NCBI RefSeq assembly: GCF_003268475.1
Contig: NZ_MCIF01000002.1
Coordinates: 4,904,100 to 4,968,099, forward strand
Length of the DNA: 64,000 nt
From: Thermogemmatispora tikiterensis
GTDB lineage: Bacteria; Chloroflexota; Ktedonobacteria; Ktedonobacterales; Ktedonobacteraceae
Reading direction: 5' to 3'
The translations under genes and the position numbers were made by a program. This document shows, in pieces, positions 7,816-16,725 of this stretch (position 1 is its first letter; every line of letters starts with the position of its first letter). The notes below the pieces were generated by a model. That model had not been told where the DNA came from. It did no database searches and saw nothing but the letters and a program-made list of their open reading frames with translations.

Positions 7816-7830
7816 TGCGGAGGAAGATGA

Positions 7831-8946
7831 GTGGCCATGAAACGCATTGTCTCGCCCCTGAAGAGGGGCCAGGTCTCGCAGGATGCCCCCATAGGGGCGA
7901 CGCCCCTGACCACCGGCGGACGAGCAGAGAGAGCGTCGGGGGGCGAGCGTCACGTCTGGCCGCGAGTGACGGCGCCGCTCCTGGGACTCATCGCCCTGAT
8001 CCTGCTGCCATCGCTCTTCGATCTGCTCTTTGGCGACAGCGCCGATTTTCAGCTGCACCGTGTCACGTTGATCCTGATCCTGGCGATCGCCGCCCTGGCC
8101 CAGAACCTGCTCACCGGCTATGCGGCCCAGCCATCGCTGGGCAACGCCGCCTTCTTTGGCGTCAGCGCCTATCTGCTGGCCTGGCTGAATAGCGACCTGC
8201 AGCAGCCCTACTGGCTGGCGGTGCTGGTCGCGCTGCTCGCCTGTGCCCTCCTCGGCCTGATCGTCGGTGGCCCGGCGCTCAGCGTCTCGGGAGCCCATCT
8301 GGCCATTGCCACCCTGGGCCTGGTTGTCTTGACCGGCTCCCTGTTGACGCTGTGGGATACCAGCGCCGGGCGCCAGAGTTACGAGCTGACGGCCCTACCC
8401 GAGGCCCTGGGCGATGATCGCGTCCTCTATTATCTGGTGCTGGCCCTGACAGCGCTTGTCTTCTTTTGCGCCTTCCACCTGCTGCGCTCGCGCATCGGGC
8501 GGGCCTGGATCGCCCTGCGCGATAGCGAGGTTGCGGCGGCAGCCTGTGGAGTGGCTCTGACGCGCTACAAGCTGCTGGCCTTTGTGGTGAGCGCCGTCCT
8601 GACCGGGCTGGCGGGCGTCCTCTATGCGACCTGGGGCACGACGGCCACGGCGAGTATGTCCAGCGTTGACCAGACCATCGCCTTTCTGACGATGATCGTC
8701 GTCGGCGGGGCCGGCTCCCTGTCCGGTTCCTTGCTCGGGGCGCTCTTCGTCGGCCTTGTGCCCCTGCTCTTAGGCGAGCTACCCGATCCGCTGACGCTGG
8801 GGCCGCTGCAGCTCCCAATTGCCACGCTGACCACAGGCATCTACGGCGTGCTGCTACTGCTGGCCTTGATTTTCTTCCCCGGCGGCCTGAGCTCAGTCTT
8901 TAGCCGAGGCGGGCGCCTGGTTCAGGGAGAGGGAGGGAAGCCATGA
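7831..8946 (+). CDS. ABC transporter permease, LivM type
   Basis: The product has 371 residues with a start at GTG 7831 or ATG 7837, both served by GGAGGAAG. A hydrophilic N-terminal tail of about 45 residues precedes eight or more membrane segments. LivM features are LLTGYAAQPSLGNAAFFGVSAYL, LRSRIGRAWIALRDSEVAAAACGV (the coupling loop) and TMIVVGGAGSLSGSLLGALFV. It ends 4 bases into the next gene (ATGA overlap), which indicates translational coupling to the LivG-type ATPase. Confidence 0.92.
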   Translation: MAMKRIVSPLKRGQVSQDAPIGATPLTTGGRAERASGGERHVWPRVTAPLLGLIALILLPSLFDLLFGDSADFQLHRVTLILILAIAALAQNLLTGYAAQPSLGNAAFFGVSAYLLAWLNSDLQQPYWLAVLVALLACALLGLIVGGPALSVSGAHLAIATLGLVVLTGSLLTLWDTSAGRQSYELTALPEALGDDRVLYYLVLALTALVFFCAFHLLRSRIGRAWIALRDSEVAAAACGVALTRYKLLAFVVSAVLTGLAGVLYATWGTTATASMSSVDQTIAFLTMIVVGGAGSLSGSLLGALFVGLVPLLLGELPDPLTLGPLQLPIATLTTGIYGVLLLLALIFFPGGLSSVFSRGGRLVQGEGGKP

Positions 8947-9800
8947 GTGCTGAGCGGCAGACGGCCCCGCAGGAGGGGCGCCAGTGCAGGACCTTGCTGG
9001 AGGTGCAGGGGCTGACCGTGCGCTTTGGCGGCCTGGTAGCGGTGGCCGATCTTGATCTGCGTGTCGAGGAAGGCGAAATCTTTGCCCTGGTCGGCCCGAA
9101 TGGGGCCGGCAAGACGACGGTCCTCAATTGCATCAGCGGCTTCGTCAGGCCGAGCAGCGGCAGCATTCGCCTGGCCGGGCAGGATCTGCTCGCCCTGGGC
9201 GCGGAGCGCCGGGCAGCCCTTGGAATCGGACGGACCTTTCAAAATGGACAGCTGTTCAGCAGCATGACGGTCCTGGAAAATCTGTTGGTGGGGCGCCATA
9301 GCCGGCTGCGTGCTGGTCTCTTTCAGAGCCTGCTTCCCATTGGCCCGGCCAGGCGCGAAGAGGCAGCCGCGCGTCAGCGGGCAAGGGAGATCCTGACCTG
9401 GCTGGGGCTGGAGAGCTACGCCGATCGTCTGGTGGCAACGCTGCCGGCGGGCCTGCAGAAGCTGATTGGCGTAGCGCGGGCCCTGGCCGGAGAGCCACGC
9501 CTGCTCTTGCTGGATGAGCCGGCGGCGGGAGTGCCTCTGCGCGAAGTAGCGGCCCTGGCCGACCAGCTACGGCGCTGGAAGGCGGAGCTGGGTCTGACCC
9601 TGCTGCTGATTGAGCACAACATGGAGGTAGTGCAGGCGGTGGCACAGCGCATCTGCGTACTCAACTACGGGCGCAAGCTGGCCGAAGGCGAGCCGGCGAC
9701 GGTGCTGCGCGAGCCTGCCGTCCTGGAAGCCTACCTCGGGCGCGAGGAGGAGATCGACGCTCGTGAGGAATGGGAGGTGAGCGATCATGCTGCAGGTTGA
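8943..9800 (+). CDS. ABC transporter ATPase, LivG type
   Basis: The product has 285 residues. The Walker A motif GPNGAGKT is at about 51-58 and Walker B is LLLLDEPAAGV. The switch His lies in LLIEHNME and a LivG-type C-terminus (LNYGRKLAEGEPATVL) follows. The signature position reads LPAGLQKLIGVARAL instead of LSGGQ or the LSYGQQ usual in LivG, so it is degenerate. The gene overlaps the permease before it by 4 bases and the next ATPase by 14 bases. It energises uptake together with 9787-10584. Confidence 0.92.
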   Translation: MSAERQTAPQEGRQCRTLLEVQGLTVRFGGLVAVADLDLRVEEGEIFALVGPNGAGKTTVLNCISGFVRPSSGSIRLAGQDLLALGAERRAALGIGRTFQNGQLFSSMTVLENLLVGRHSRLRAGLFQSLLPIGPARREEAAARQRAREILTWLGLESYADRLVATLPAGLQKLIGVARALAGEPRLLLLDEPAAGVPLREVAALADQLRRWKAELGLTLLLIEHNMEVVQAVAQRICVLNYGRKLAEGEPATVLREPAVLEAYLGREEEIDAREEWEVSDHAAG

Positions 9801-10584
9801 GGGCCTGCGCGCTGGCTATGGGCCGCTGGAGATTCTTCATGGCGTCTCGCTGGAGGTCCCAGCGGGGAGCCTGGTGGCGCTACTGGGGGCCAACGGTGCG
9901 GGAAAGACAACCCTGATGCGCACGCTGCTGGGTCTGCTACCGGCGCGCAGCGGGCGCATCCTGTTTGCTGGCCAGGAGGTAGAGCGTGCCAGCGTTGAGC
10001 GACGGGTGCGCCTTGGGTTGGGACTGGTGCCCGAAGGACGCGAGTTGTTCCCATCCTTGAGTGTGCGTGAGAATCTTCTCATGGGGGCCTTCACGCGCCG
10101 CGGGCGCGCGGCCATCGAGGCCGATATCGAGCGTGTCCTGACCTGCTTTCCGCGCCTCAAAGAGCGGCTGGCTTTGCCGGCGGCCAGCCTGAGCGGCGGT
10201 GAGAGCCAGATGCTGGCCATCGGACGAGCCTTGATGAGCCGGCCTCGTCTGCTCCTCATCGACGAGCTGTCTCAGGGCCTGGCGCCGGCCATCGTCGAAA
10301 GCGTGCTCGCCGTGCTGGTGCGCCTCAATCGCGACGAGGGGCTGACCATCCTGCTGGTCGAGCAGAATGCGCGCAAAGCGCTTAAGGTGGCCAGTTTGGC
10401 CTACGTGCTCCAGAGCGGCAGCATTGTCCTGCAGGGCCGGCCAGATGATCTGGCAGCCAGCCCGGCTATACAGCATCTCTATTTGGGTGGCGAGGCGAAG
10501 GCTGGGGGACCGGATGAGGAAAACCTTGACGCGCGCTCTCTGGTGCGCGGGGGCCTGAACAAGGAAGCAAGAGGAGAGGAGTGA
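9787..10584 (+). CDS. ABC transporter ATPase, LivF type
   Basis: The product has 265 residues with an intact set of motifs: Walker A GANGAGKTT, signature LSGGESQMLAIGRAL, Walker B LLLIDELSQGL and switch LLVEQNARKAL. The Walker B Asp-Glu pair is followed by LSQGLAP, as in LivF. GGGAGGTGA upstream of the ATG supports the start, which lies inside the end of the LivG-type gene. Only 7 bases separate its stop from the dehydrogenase gene, so transport and catabolism are co-transcribed. Confidence 0.92.
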   Translation: MLQVEGLRAGYGPLEILHGVSLEVPAGSLVALLGANGAGKTTLMRTLLGLLPARSGRILFAGQEVERASVERRVRLGLGLVPEGRELFPSLSVRENLLMGAFTRRGRAAIEADIERVLTCFPRLKERLALPAASLSGGESQMLAIGRALMSRPRLLLIDELSQGLAPAIVESVLAVLVRLNRDEGLTILLVEQNARKALKVASLAYVLQSGSIVLQGRPDDLAASPAIQHLYLGGEAKAGGPDEENLDARSLVRGGLNKEARGEE

Positions 10585-10591
10585 GCAAGCA

Positions 10592-11362
10592 ATGGAAGGT
10601 TTGACAGGCAAGGTGGCGCTGGTCACGGGCGCCGCCTCGGGTATTGGTTTGGCGATTGCGCGTGATCTGGCCGGGCATGGGGTGCGTGTAACGCTGTGCG
10701 ATGTCAATGCCACCCAGGGGGAGAAGGTGGCGGCGACCCTGCCACAGGCGCGCTTTGTGGCGGCGGATCTGACGCGCGAGGCCGACATTGAGCGCCTCGT
10801 CGCCACAACACTGGCCGCTGAGGGGCGCATCGATATTCTGGTCAATAATGCTGGCTTCCAGCATGTGGCGCCGCTGGAGCAGTTTCCGGTCGAGAAGTGG
10901 CGCCAGATGATCGATCTGATGCTGACGGCTCCCTTTCTGCTGACACGGGCCGTGCTGCCCGGCATGTACGAACGTGGCTGGGGACGGATTGTCAATGTCG
11001 CTTCGGTGCATGCCCTGCGAGCCTCGGCTCTCAAGGCAGCCTATGTCAGCGCCAAACATGGTCTGCTGGGGCTGACGCGCGTGACGGCCCTGGAGGGGGC
11101 GCCCCACGGCGTCACCTGTAACGCCGTCTGCCCGTCCTATGTGCGCACGCCGCTGGTCGAGGGCCAGATTCCGGCCCTGGCGCGCCAGCATGGTATTCCC
11201 GAAGAGCGCGTAGTGGCGGAGGTGATGACGGCGCGCAGCGCGATTCGCCGCCTGCTGGAGCCGGAGGAAGTGGCTCAGTTGGTGAGCTATCTTTGTAGCG
11301 AGGCGGCGGCGGGCATCACCGGGAGCGCTCAGGTGATCGACTGCGGCTGGACGGCGCAGTAG
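10592..11362 (+). CDS. D-3-hydroxybutyrate dehydrogenase (SDR family)
   Basis: The product has 256 residues, the classical short-chain dehydrogenase length. TGAASGIG at 11-18 binds NAD, and NNAG follows. Ser in VNVASVHA plus Tyr-x3-Lys in AAYVSAKHG make the catalytic set. Segments that distinguish 3-hydroxybutyrate dehydrogenases from other SDRs are present: NNAGFQHVAPLEQFPVEKW, the RGWGRIVN region, GVTCNAVCPSYVRTPLV and the terminal CGWTAQ. The enzyme interconverts D-3-hydroxybutyrate and acetoacetate with NAD in the cytoplasm. It is the last gene of the transporter operon. Together with the extracellular esterase and the downstream ligase it completes a route from PHB to a CoA ester. Confidence 0.85.
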   Translation: MEGLTGKVALVTGAASGIGLAIARDLAGHGVRVTLCDVNATQGEKVAATLPQARFVAADLTREADIERLVATTLAAEGRIDILVNNAGFQHVAPLEQFPVEKWRQMIDLMLTAPFLLTRAVLPGMYERGWGRIVNVASVHALRASALKAAYVSAKHGLLGLTRVTALEGAPHGVTCNAVCPSYVRTPLVEGQIPALARQHGIPEERVVAEVMTARSAIRRLLEPEEVAQLVSYLCSEAAAGITGSAQVIDCGWTAQ

Positions 11363-11412
11363 TCGGGCCGAAGCGAGACAGGGGCCGTACGTATGCGCCA
11401 GGCCACAGTCGA

Positions 11413-12234
11413 TCAGGGCTGTGGCTCTGGCGGATTGGCCTCCTGCCCCCGCTCTGCTGGAGACGAGCCTGCCCGATCGCGGGTGCTGGGCGAGGAGCTG
11501 GGCAAGGTGGGGGCCAGACCGTGGGTGATGAATTCCATGAGGGTCTCGAAGACCTGGGGAGGAAGCACCTGCTCGGCGCTCTGATCGCTCTGGCGGGCCG
11601 CTGCGCTTGCCTCGACTGCAGGCCCGGCGGTGGCTGATAACTGGGGCCAGACGATCCAGCGCAAGGCAAGGAAGTGGCCGATGCCCATGAGGGCATAGGC
11701 TAGCGTTTCCGCGTCCATCGGGCGAACCTGGCCGGCCTCCATTGCGGCGCGCAGGCCGCGGGCATAGCCCCGACTGATGCTCTGGTAGTACTCCTGTGCG
11801 GCTTCAGGGGCGACGCGCTCAGCCTCTTCGACGATGCGATAGATACTGCAATGGGCGGCGGCAAAGCGGAAGAAGGCGATAAAGCCCTGCCGCTCGATCT
11901 CTAGACGGTCGGTAAGACCGGCGGTGGCCGCCGCCGAGGCTTCGCGCAGGCGCCGACCCAGGTCCCTGACCAGCTCGACAAAAATATCGCGCTTAGTACG
12001 AAAATAGATGTAAAACGTGCCCTGGGCAACGCCGGCGCGCCGCGTGATTTCTGAGATGCTGGCCTCATAGTACCCCAGCTCGCCAAAGACGGCTTCGGCA
12101 GCCTCCAGAATGCGTTGACGCGTGATCTCACCTCGCGAGAGAGCTGGGGTGCTCAGGCTCTCTTTCTCTCTGGCCGGGGTGGCGCGCTCATTCTCTGGGG
12201 CACTGGGCTGAACTTGAGCTGTTTCGTCCATCAT
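11413..12234 (-). CDS. TetR/AcrR family regulator, likely repressor of the PHB/3HB block
   Basis: The ATG at 12234 (MMDETAQVQ) is preceded by AGGAGGAAGAG at a slightly long distance; an ATG at 12261 is also possible. Residues about 34-85 are the TetR DNA-binding domain: GEITRQRILEAAEAVFGELGYYEASISEITRRAGVAQGTFYIYFRTKRDIF. The C-terminal helical domain contains ERQGFIAFFRFAAAHCSIYRIVEEAE, resembling regulators of fatty-acid/acyl-CoA metabolism. An unusual Pro/Ser-rich tail of about 50 residues follows. It is divergent from the acyl-CoA ligase, and the 23-bp palindrome at 12481-12503 lies between them. The same palindrome sits in the esterase and transporter promoters, so this protein is the obvious candidate to bind all three. 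The ligand may be a CoA ester. Confidence 0.88.
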   Translation of the reverse strand: MMDETAQVQPSAPENERATPAREKESLSTPALSRGEITRQRILEAAEAVFGELGYYEASISEITRRAGVAQGTFYIYFRTKRDIFVELVRDLGRRLREASAAATAGLTDRLEIERQGFIAFFRFAAAHCSIYRIVEEAERVAPEAAQEYYQSISRGYARGLRAAMEAGQVRPMDAETLAYALMGIGHFLALRWIVWPQLSATAGPAVEASAAARQSDQSAEQVLPPQVFETLMEFITHGLAPTLPSSSPSTRDRAGSSPAERGQEANPPEPQP

Positions 12235-12480
12235 GTGCTGTTGACTCTTCCTCCTAGCCATTCTTCTAACGGGCCTCACATGGCCTCCTTTCTCTATGGT
12301 CACATACCGGGCGCTTCGTGTCCAGTCCCTGTTATCGCCCCTGGCCGTCGCTCTGTCGCTTCCTTGCTCTGGTGCGGAAATGGCAGCGCTGGGCTGGCGG
12401 TGGGATGTCTCCGGGGATCGGGAGCCTGCTGGCACCCTCTGAGCTTGATTTTCGGCCCGGCCTCGGGTACAGTTAGCTAC

Positions 12481-12503
12481 ATGATATATGATTCACGTAT
12501 CAT
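12481..12503. promoter_or_regulatory. 23-bp TetR-type operator between tetR-like gene and ligase
   Basis: Arms ATGATATATGA and TCACGTATCAT flank one central T, giving the same architecture and near-identical arms as 5208-5230 and 5301-5323. A weak plus-strand promoter (TTGATT 12445-12450, TACAGT 12468-12473, spacer 17) lies just upstream. On the minus strand a TTGGCC box precedes the operator in the same geometry as at the esterase promoter. The site could therefore control both the regulator and the ligase. Confidence 0.75.
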
Positions 12504-12593
12504 ATTTTAGCATATCGGCCAAGAACCTGGGTAGCCGAGTCGCGGCTGGCGCTGGTGCGAGCCGCGAGAGTTCCCTCTGTGAGGAGGTCCTGG

Positions 12594-14144
12594 ATGGAGA
12601 AAACCTTTCTTGGTCTGGGCGAATGGCTGGAGCGCCGTGCCCAGCTGACGCCTGAGAAGATTGGCCTGGTCGATGTTGAGAGCGGGGTCCGGCTGAGCTA
12701 TCGCGCCTTGAACGAGCGGGCGCTGGCGCTGGCGGTGCTGCTCAGCGAGGACTACGGCGTCGGCCCGGGCGAGCGCGTGGCGGTGCTGGCCTACAATGCG
12801 CCCGAGTATCTGGATGCCCTCTTCGCTGTGGCTCTGCTCGGGGCTATTCTCGTGCCCCTCAACTGGCGTCTGACGATTCATGAGCTGCTGACGATTATGC
12901 GTGATTGCGAGCCGCGCCTGCTCCTGCACGATGAGGAGCACAGTCAGCGGGCCAGCGAGCTGGTGACGGCGCTGACCTCTACCGCTGGATCTGCGGGCCC
13001 GGCGCCACGCTTACTCTCCTGGGCGGCCTTTCCAGGGGAGGATCAGCGCCTGGCGGCGCGAGCGCGTCCTTTCGCGAGTGCCGACGGTGAGGAGCCGGTG
13101 CTCATTCTCTATACCTCTGGCACCACGGGCGTGCCCAAGGGGGCGATGCTCTCGCATCGCATGATTACCTGGAATGCCATCAATACGCAAATCAGCTGGG
13201 GGCTGCGCGATGACGATATCACGCCGACCTTTGCCCCCTTCTTTCATGCTGGCGGCCTGAATGTGTTGACGACGCCGCTCTATCACTGCGGCGGCACGGT
13301 GGTTCTGCTGCGCTCCTCTGATCCAGCTTTGATCTTGCGCACGATCGAGGCCGAGCGCTGCACGGTGGTCTTTGCTGTGCCGACCGTCTTTCAATCGATG
13401 CTAGAACACCCGGCTTTTGCTACCACGGACCTGTCATCGCTACGCTTCTGTGTGACGGGCGGCTCTTCGTGTCCGCTGCCGGTGATTCGGGGCTATGGGG
13501 AGCGCGGTGTCCTGCTGCGCCAGGGCTATGGTCTGACCGAAGTTGGCGTCAACTGTTTCAGTCTGGCGCCCGAGGATGCCCTGCGCAAGGCCGGCTCGGT
13601 GGGGCGCCCGGTCTTCCATTCGCGGGCGCGTATTGTCGACGAGCGCGATCAGGATGTGGCGCCCGGCGAGGTGGGGGAGCTGGTGCTGGCGGGGCCACAT
13701 GTCTGCTCAGGCTACTGGCGGCGCCCGGCGGAGACGGCGGAGGCGGCGCGCGGTGGCTGGTGGCATACCGGCGATCTGGCGCGCTGCGATGAAGAGGGCT
13801 ACTACTACATTGTAGGGCGCAAGAAGGACCTCTTCATTTCGGGCGGAGAGAATGTCTATCCTGCTGAGGTGGAGGCGGTGCTGCTCTCCCATCCGGGCGT
13901 GGCCGAGGCGGCAGTGATCGGCAGACCCGACCCGCGCTGGGGCGAGGTGGGCCTGGCGATTGTGGTGCCGCGCGCGCCCGGCGTCCTGCGTCCTGAAGAG
14001 CTGCTGGCCTTCTGTGGTGAGCGCCTGGCCCGCTACAAGATTCCCAAGCAGATCATCTTTGCCGAGGCCCTGCCGCGCAATGCGATGGGCAAGGTACTCA
14101 AGGCAGAGCTGCGGGCGCGCTATGTGCAGGAAGGAGAACAGTAA
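12594..14144 (+). CDS. AMP-forming acyl-CoA ligase
   Basis: The ATG at 12594 lies 6 bases after GAGGAGG. The 516-residue product is an ANL-superfamily adenylating enzyme. The P-loop is YTSGTTGVPKGAM (about 168-180). The A5 motif is GYGLTEVG. The hinge region reads WWHTGDLARCDEEGYYYIVGRKKD, then GGENVYPAEVE, and the catalytic Lys is in LPRNAMGKVLK near the C-terminus. It would activate a carboxylate to its CoA thioester with ATP. At 516 residues it is shorter than the acetoacetyl-CoA synthetases of the AcsA type (about 650), and it looks like the FadD/OSB-CoA-ligase group. Regulatory linkage to the 3-hydroxybutyrate operon suggests acetoacetate or 3-hydroxybutyrate as substrate; the sequence alone does not decide this. 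Confidence 0.88.
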   Translation: MEKTFLGLGEWLERRAQLTPEKIGLVDVESGVRLSYRALNERALALAVLLSEDYGVGPGERVAVLAYNAPEYLDALFAVALLGAILVPLNWRLTIHELLTIMRDCEPRLLLHDEEHSQRASELVTALTSTAGSAGPAPRLLSWAAFPGEDQRLAARARPFASADGEEPVLILYTSGTTGVPKGAMLSHRMITWNAINTQISWGLRDDDITPTFAPFFHAGGLNVLTTPLYHCGGTVVLLRSSDPALILRTIEAERCTVVFAVPTVFQSMLEHPAFATTDLSSLRFCVTGGSSCPLPVIRGYGERGVLLRQGYGLTEVGVNCFSLAPEDALRKAGSVGRPVFHSRARIVDERDQDVAPGEVGELVLAGPHVCSGYWRRPAETAEAARGGWWHTGDLARCDEEGYYYIVGRKKDLFISGGENVYPAEVEAVLLSHPGVAEAAVIGRPDPRWGEVGLAIVVPRAPGVLRPEELLAFCGERLARYKIPKQIIFAEALPRNAMGKVLKAELRARYVQEGEQ

Positions 14145-14228
14145 GGTTCCCAACCAGCGGGCAGGTCTGAGGCTGGCTCGCCGGCTGTCTGGCTCAGCTG
14201 GGCAGGCCGAGCCAGAGGCGGGGCTTCG

Positions 14229-15185
14229 TCAGGAAGGAGCTGACGGGGCAGAGTCCGTTTCCGGCTGCCGGCCCCAGGCCGTTAGCACGGTCCAGAGGCC
14301 GCAGAAATCTTCTTGCTGCATGTCAGCGATGGCCTGCTGGTAGAGACGGCTTAGCTCGGCCTCGCTGGCCAACCCTAGCTTGAGGTAGAAGGAGCGACCC
14401 AGCTCCAGGGTCATGATGGCATCCTGGAAGACGCTCTCATGGGCCGGAGTACCATAGGACCAGTCGATGGCGCTGGCTCGCAATCGCACGTCCTGGAAGC
14501 CGGCCCGGCGCAGAAGAGGTGCCAGCATGGGGGTCATGCCGCCGTGTCGGCCATCGGCTGAGAAGCTCTGGCCGGCCTGTTTGAGACCCGCTGTGGCCAG
14601 GGCCATGAGCTGCTCGAAGGCCAGGCTATTGGTGAGCGGTCCCTCGGTCTCGGTCAGGCGAATGGTGCCATCGGGCTTGAGTAGACGTCGGCACTCAGCC
14701 AGCAGGCGCGGCCAGGATGCCGGTAACATGAAGCTGGCCATGAAGCGCCCATTAATGAGATCGAAGCTGGCGTTGGGGAAGGCCAGCGCCTCCATGATGT
14801 TCATGCTCTGAAAACGCACGTTGCTCAGGCCGCGCTCCCTGGCGCGGGCGGTGGCTCGCTCGACGGCCCGCGCGCTGAGATCGATGCCTACCACCTCAAC
14901 GGCGGGAAAGGCGGCGGCGACCCCAATGGCCCAGCCGCCGGGGCCACAGGCCAGATCAAGCACGCGCCCGCCAGCCGGTAGGGTTTGCCCTTCTTCTGGC
15001 AGGAGGCCCCCCATGCCGGCGGTAATCAGTTGATCCTGATGAGCCAGACGGTTCAGCTCGGCCTCATCCTCGGCATTGAAAGGGTAAGTGGCGCCGGGAA
15101 GTGGCCCCCGCTCGGGGGCTGACTGTGGCTGGCTGCTCGCTGCTCTGTTGGTCAGAGACTGCCTCTGGGCTTCGTGCTCGCTCAT
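14229..15185 (-). CDS. Class I SAM-dependent methyltransferase
   Basis: The start at ATG 15185 (MSEHEAQRQ) is supported by AAGGAGCAG upstream. The 318-residue product has the Rossmann methyltransferase motifs GGRVLDLACGPGGWAIGVA (motif I), VEVVGIDLSARAVERA, FQSMNIMEALAFPNASFDLINGRFM and ECRRLLKPDGTIRLTETE. This is the pattern of UbiE/COQ5-like small-molecule methyltransferases. It is convergent with the acyl-CoA ligase and divergent from the next methyltransferase. The substrate cannot be inferred. Confidence 0.85.
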   Translation of the reverse strand: MSEHEAQRQSLTNRAASSQPQSAPERGPLPGATYPFNAEDEAELNRLAHQDQLITAGMGGLLPEEGQTLPAGGRVLDLACGPGGWAIGVAAAFPAVEVVGIDLSARAVERATARARERGLSNVRFQSMNIMEALAFPNASFDLINGRFMASFMLPASWPRLLAECRRLLKPDGTIRLTETEGPLTNSLAFEQLMALATAGLKQAGQSFSADGRHGGMTPMLAPLLRRAGFQDVRLRASAIDWSYGTPAHESVFQDAIMTLELGRSFYLKLGLASEAELSRLYQQAIADMQQEDFCGLWTVLTAWGRQPETDSAPSAPS

Positions 15186-15521
15186 ACGATCACTGCTCCT
15201 TCTTGGTGGGCATCTTGGAAGAGACGGCAATGCGCGGCTTCGCCGTTAGAGAGCGACAGCGCTGCACGGGCAGGGTTTGAGCTTCTTCTTGCGGCAATGA
15301 GAAAAGCCTCTTTTTCTCTTCTTTACAACCTGCAACTATCCCGGACATCCTGCTAGTATCTGCTACGTCACAGATGTATAGCATCAGCATAACATCGGTA
15401 AAGCTGTATTGCAAGGGAGCAGCATAACCGGGACGGATGAAACAGAGCAAAAGGTACGGTTGTCCTGGCAAGACTTGAGCAAGAGAACGAGTAAGATGGG
15501 CGCCCCAGGTGATGGCAGTGG

Positions 15522-15530
15522 TGCTATAAT
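15522..15530 (+). promoter_or_regulatory. Extended -10 promoter
   Basis: TGCTATAAT is a perfect extended -10 element (TG-N-TATAAT) 49 bases upstream of the GTG at 15579. No good -35 box is present at the usual distance, as is common for extended -10 promoters. Confidence 0.6.
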
Positions 15531-15578
15531 AGCAAAGGACTTCTCCCGTGTGATGTGTGAAGAAAGGAGGCACCGGAC

Positions 15579-16652
15579 GTGAGCGAAGCAGCAGAGAGCG
15601 GCGAGAAGCGGCATCGCGTCCTGGTGCCGGTTCGTGAGCGAGCCTTGCGCGTCGGCGACCTGATCGTCATCGACGGTCATCGCACCCGACGTCAGGCGCT
15701 GGCCGAGCGCTTGCAGGCGGGGGGCTATCGGCTGCAGCATACACCCCACTTTCTCATGGCGGAGCGGGCCAAGGAGCCGCGGCGCCTGCTCGTGCACTTT
15801 TTCGCACGTCAGGAGCTGGATGCCGATCTTGGGGCCTGCTTTCTCGAAGAGTTGCGCCCTGCCGGCTGGCTGACGACCCCTGCTGACCTGGCTCAGCTCT
15901 TCGCTGGAGTCATTGGTTCCTGTTCCCCGCGTGATCCGGCTCTGGCCTGGCGACGCTACGGCGAAAATACCCTCCAGCGCTATCGTCTTCTCCTGCAGAG
16001 CGCTCAGCCGCAGGAGCTGCCTCGACCGGTCTCGCCCATTGCCGTCTTCTCCAGCCTCTATCGTCGTGTTGTGGCCCTCATCGGGCGAGAGCGTGTCACT
16101 GCCGCCGGCACCCTGCTCGATGCTGGCTGCTCCTTCGGTTTCCTCCCCTTGCTGCTCGCCGAAGCTTCTCCTGAACTGAGGGAGATTGTCGGCCTCGATC
16201 TGCTCCCCGACGCCTTTCTCGTGGCTCGTCAGCTGGCTGCTGAACGCGGTTGGCCGCAGGTGCGTTTTGTGCAGGCCGACCTGCGGGTGGCCGGTGAGCT
16301 GGCTCCGCTTGGGAGGTTCGACACGGTTGTGGCCCTGCACGTCCTGGAGCATTTCAGTCCCGAGGAAGGTGAGCAGGTCCTGAACAACCTGCTGGCGGCC
16401 ACCAGGCGCCTCCTGGTAATCGCCGTCCCCTATGAAGAGCAGCCTGAGCCGGTCTATGGGCATCAGCGGGTCTTCTCGCCGGCCACCCTGGAGGCGCTGG
16501 GGAAGCGCTGTCTGGAGCGCTGGGGAGGACCAGGAGGACGCTACTGGTGCGAGGAGTGCGCGGGCGGCCTGCTCGTTGTCGAGCGCAGCCAGGACGAGGC
16601 CGAAGCGGCGAGCGCTGCCGCGACGCCGTCAGGGGCAACTGTTGAGACTTAA
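15579..16652 (+). CDS. SAM-dependent methyltransferase with an unusual N-terminal extension
   Basis: The start is GTG at 15579, eight bases after AAAGGAGG. The 357-residue product has a methyltransferase core from about residue 165: TLLDAGCSFGFLPLLLAEASP, EIVGLDLLPDAFLVARQLAA, QADLRVAGELAPLGRFDTVVALHVLEHF and LLVIAVPYEEQPEPVYGHQRVFS. The first 150 residues are not a standard methyltransferase element. They contain a basic, possibly substrate-binding region (HRTRRQALAERLQAGGYRLQHTPHF). The product resembles methyltransferases with a Methyltransf_11-like core. A low-complexity Ala/Glu tail ends the protein. Confidence 0.82.
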   Translation: MSEAAESGEKRHRVLVPVRERALRVGDLIVIDGHRTRRQALAERLQAGGYRLQHTPHFLMAERAKEPRRLLVHFFARQELDADLGACFLEELRPAGWLTTPADLAQLFAGVIGSCSPRDPALAWRRYGENTLQRYRLLLQSAQPQELPRPVSPIAVFSSLYRRVVALIGRERVTAAGTLLDAGCSFGFLPLLLAEASPELREIVGLDLLPDAFLVARQLAAERGWPQVRFVQADLRVAGELAPLGRFDTVVALHVLEHFSPEEGEQVLNNLLAATRRLLVIAVPYEEQPEPVYGHQRVFSPATLEALGKRCLERWGGPGGRYWCEECAGGLLVVERSQDEAEAASAAATPSGATVET

Positions 16653-16725
16653 GGCGTCAGCGGCCTGGCTGCCAGGCGTGAGCCTGCTCCGCCCTGCCGG
16701 GTCTGTGTGGCGGAGGCTCACGCGG

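Noticed and set aside
15384-16463. Minus-strand 359-codon frame opposite the methyltransferase
   Set aside because: The plus strand has clear methyltransferase motifs, a strong ribosome site and an extended -10 promoter.
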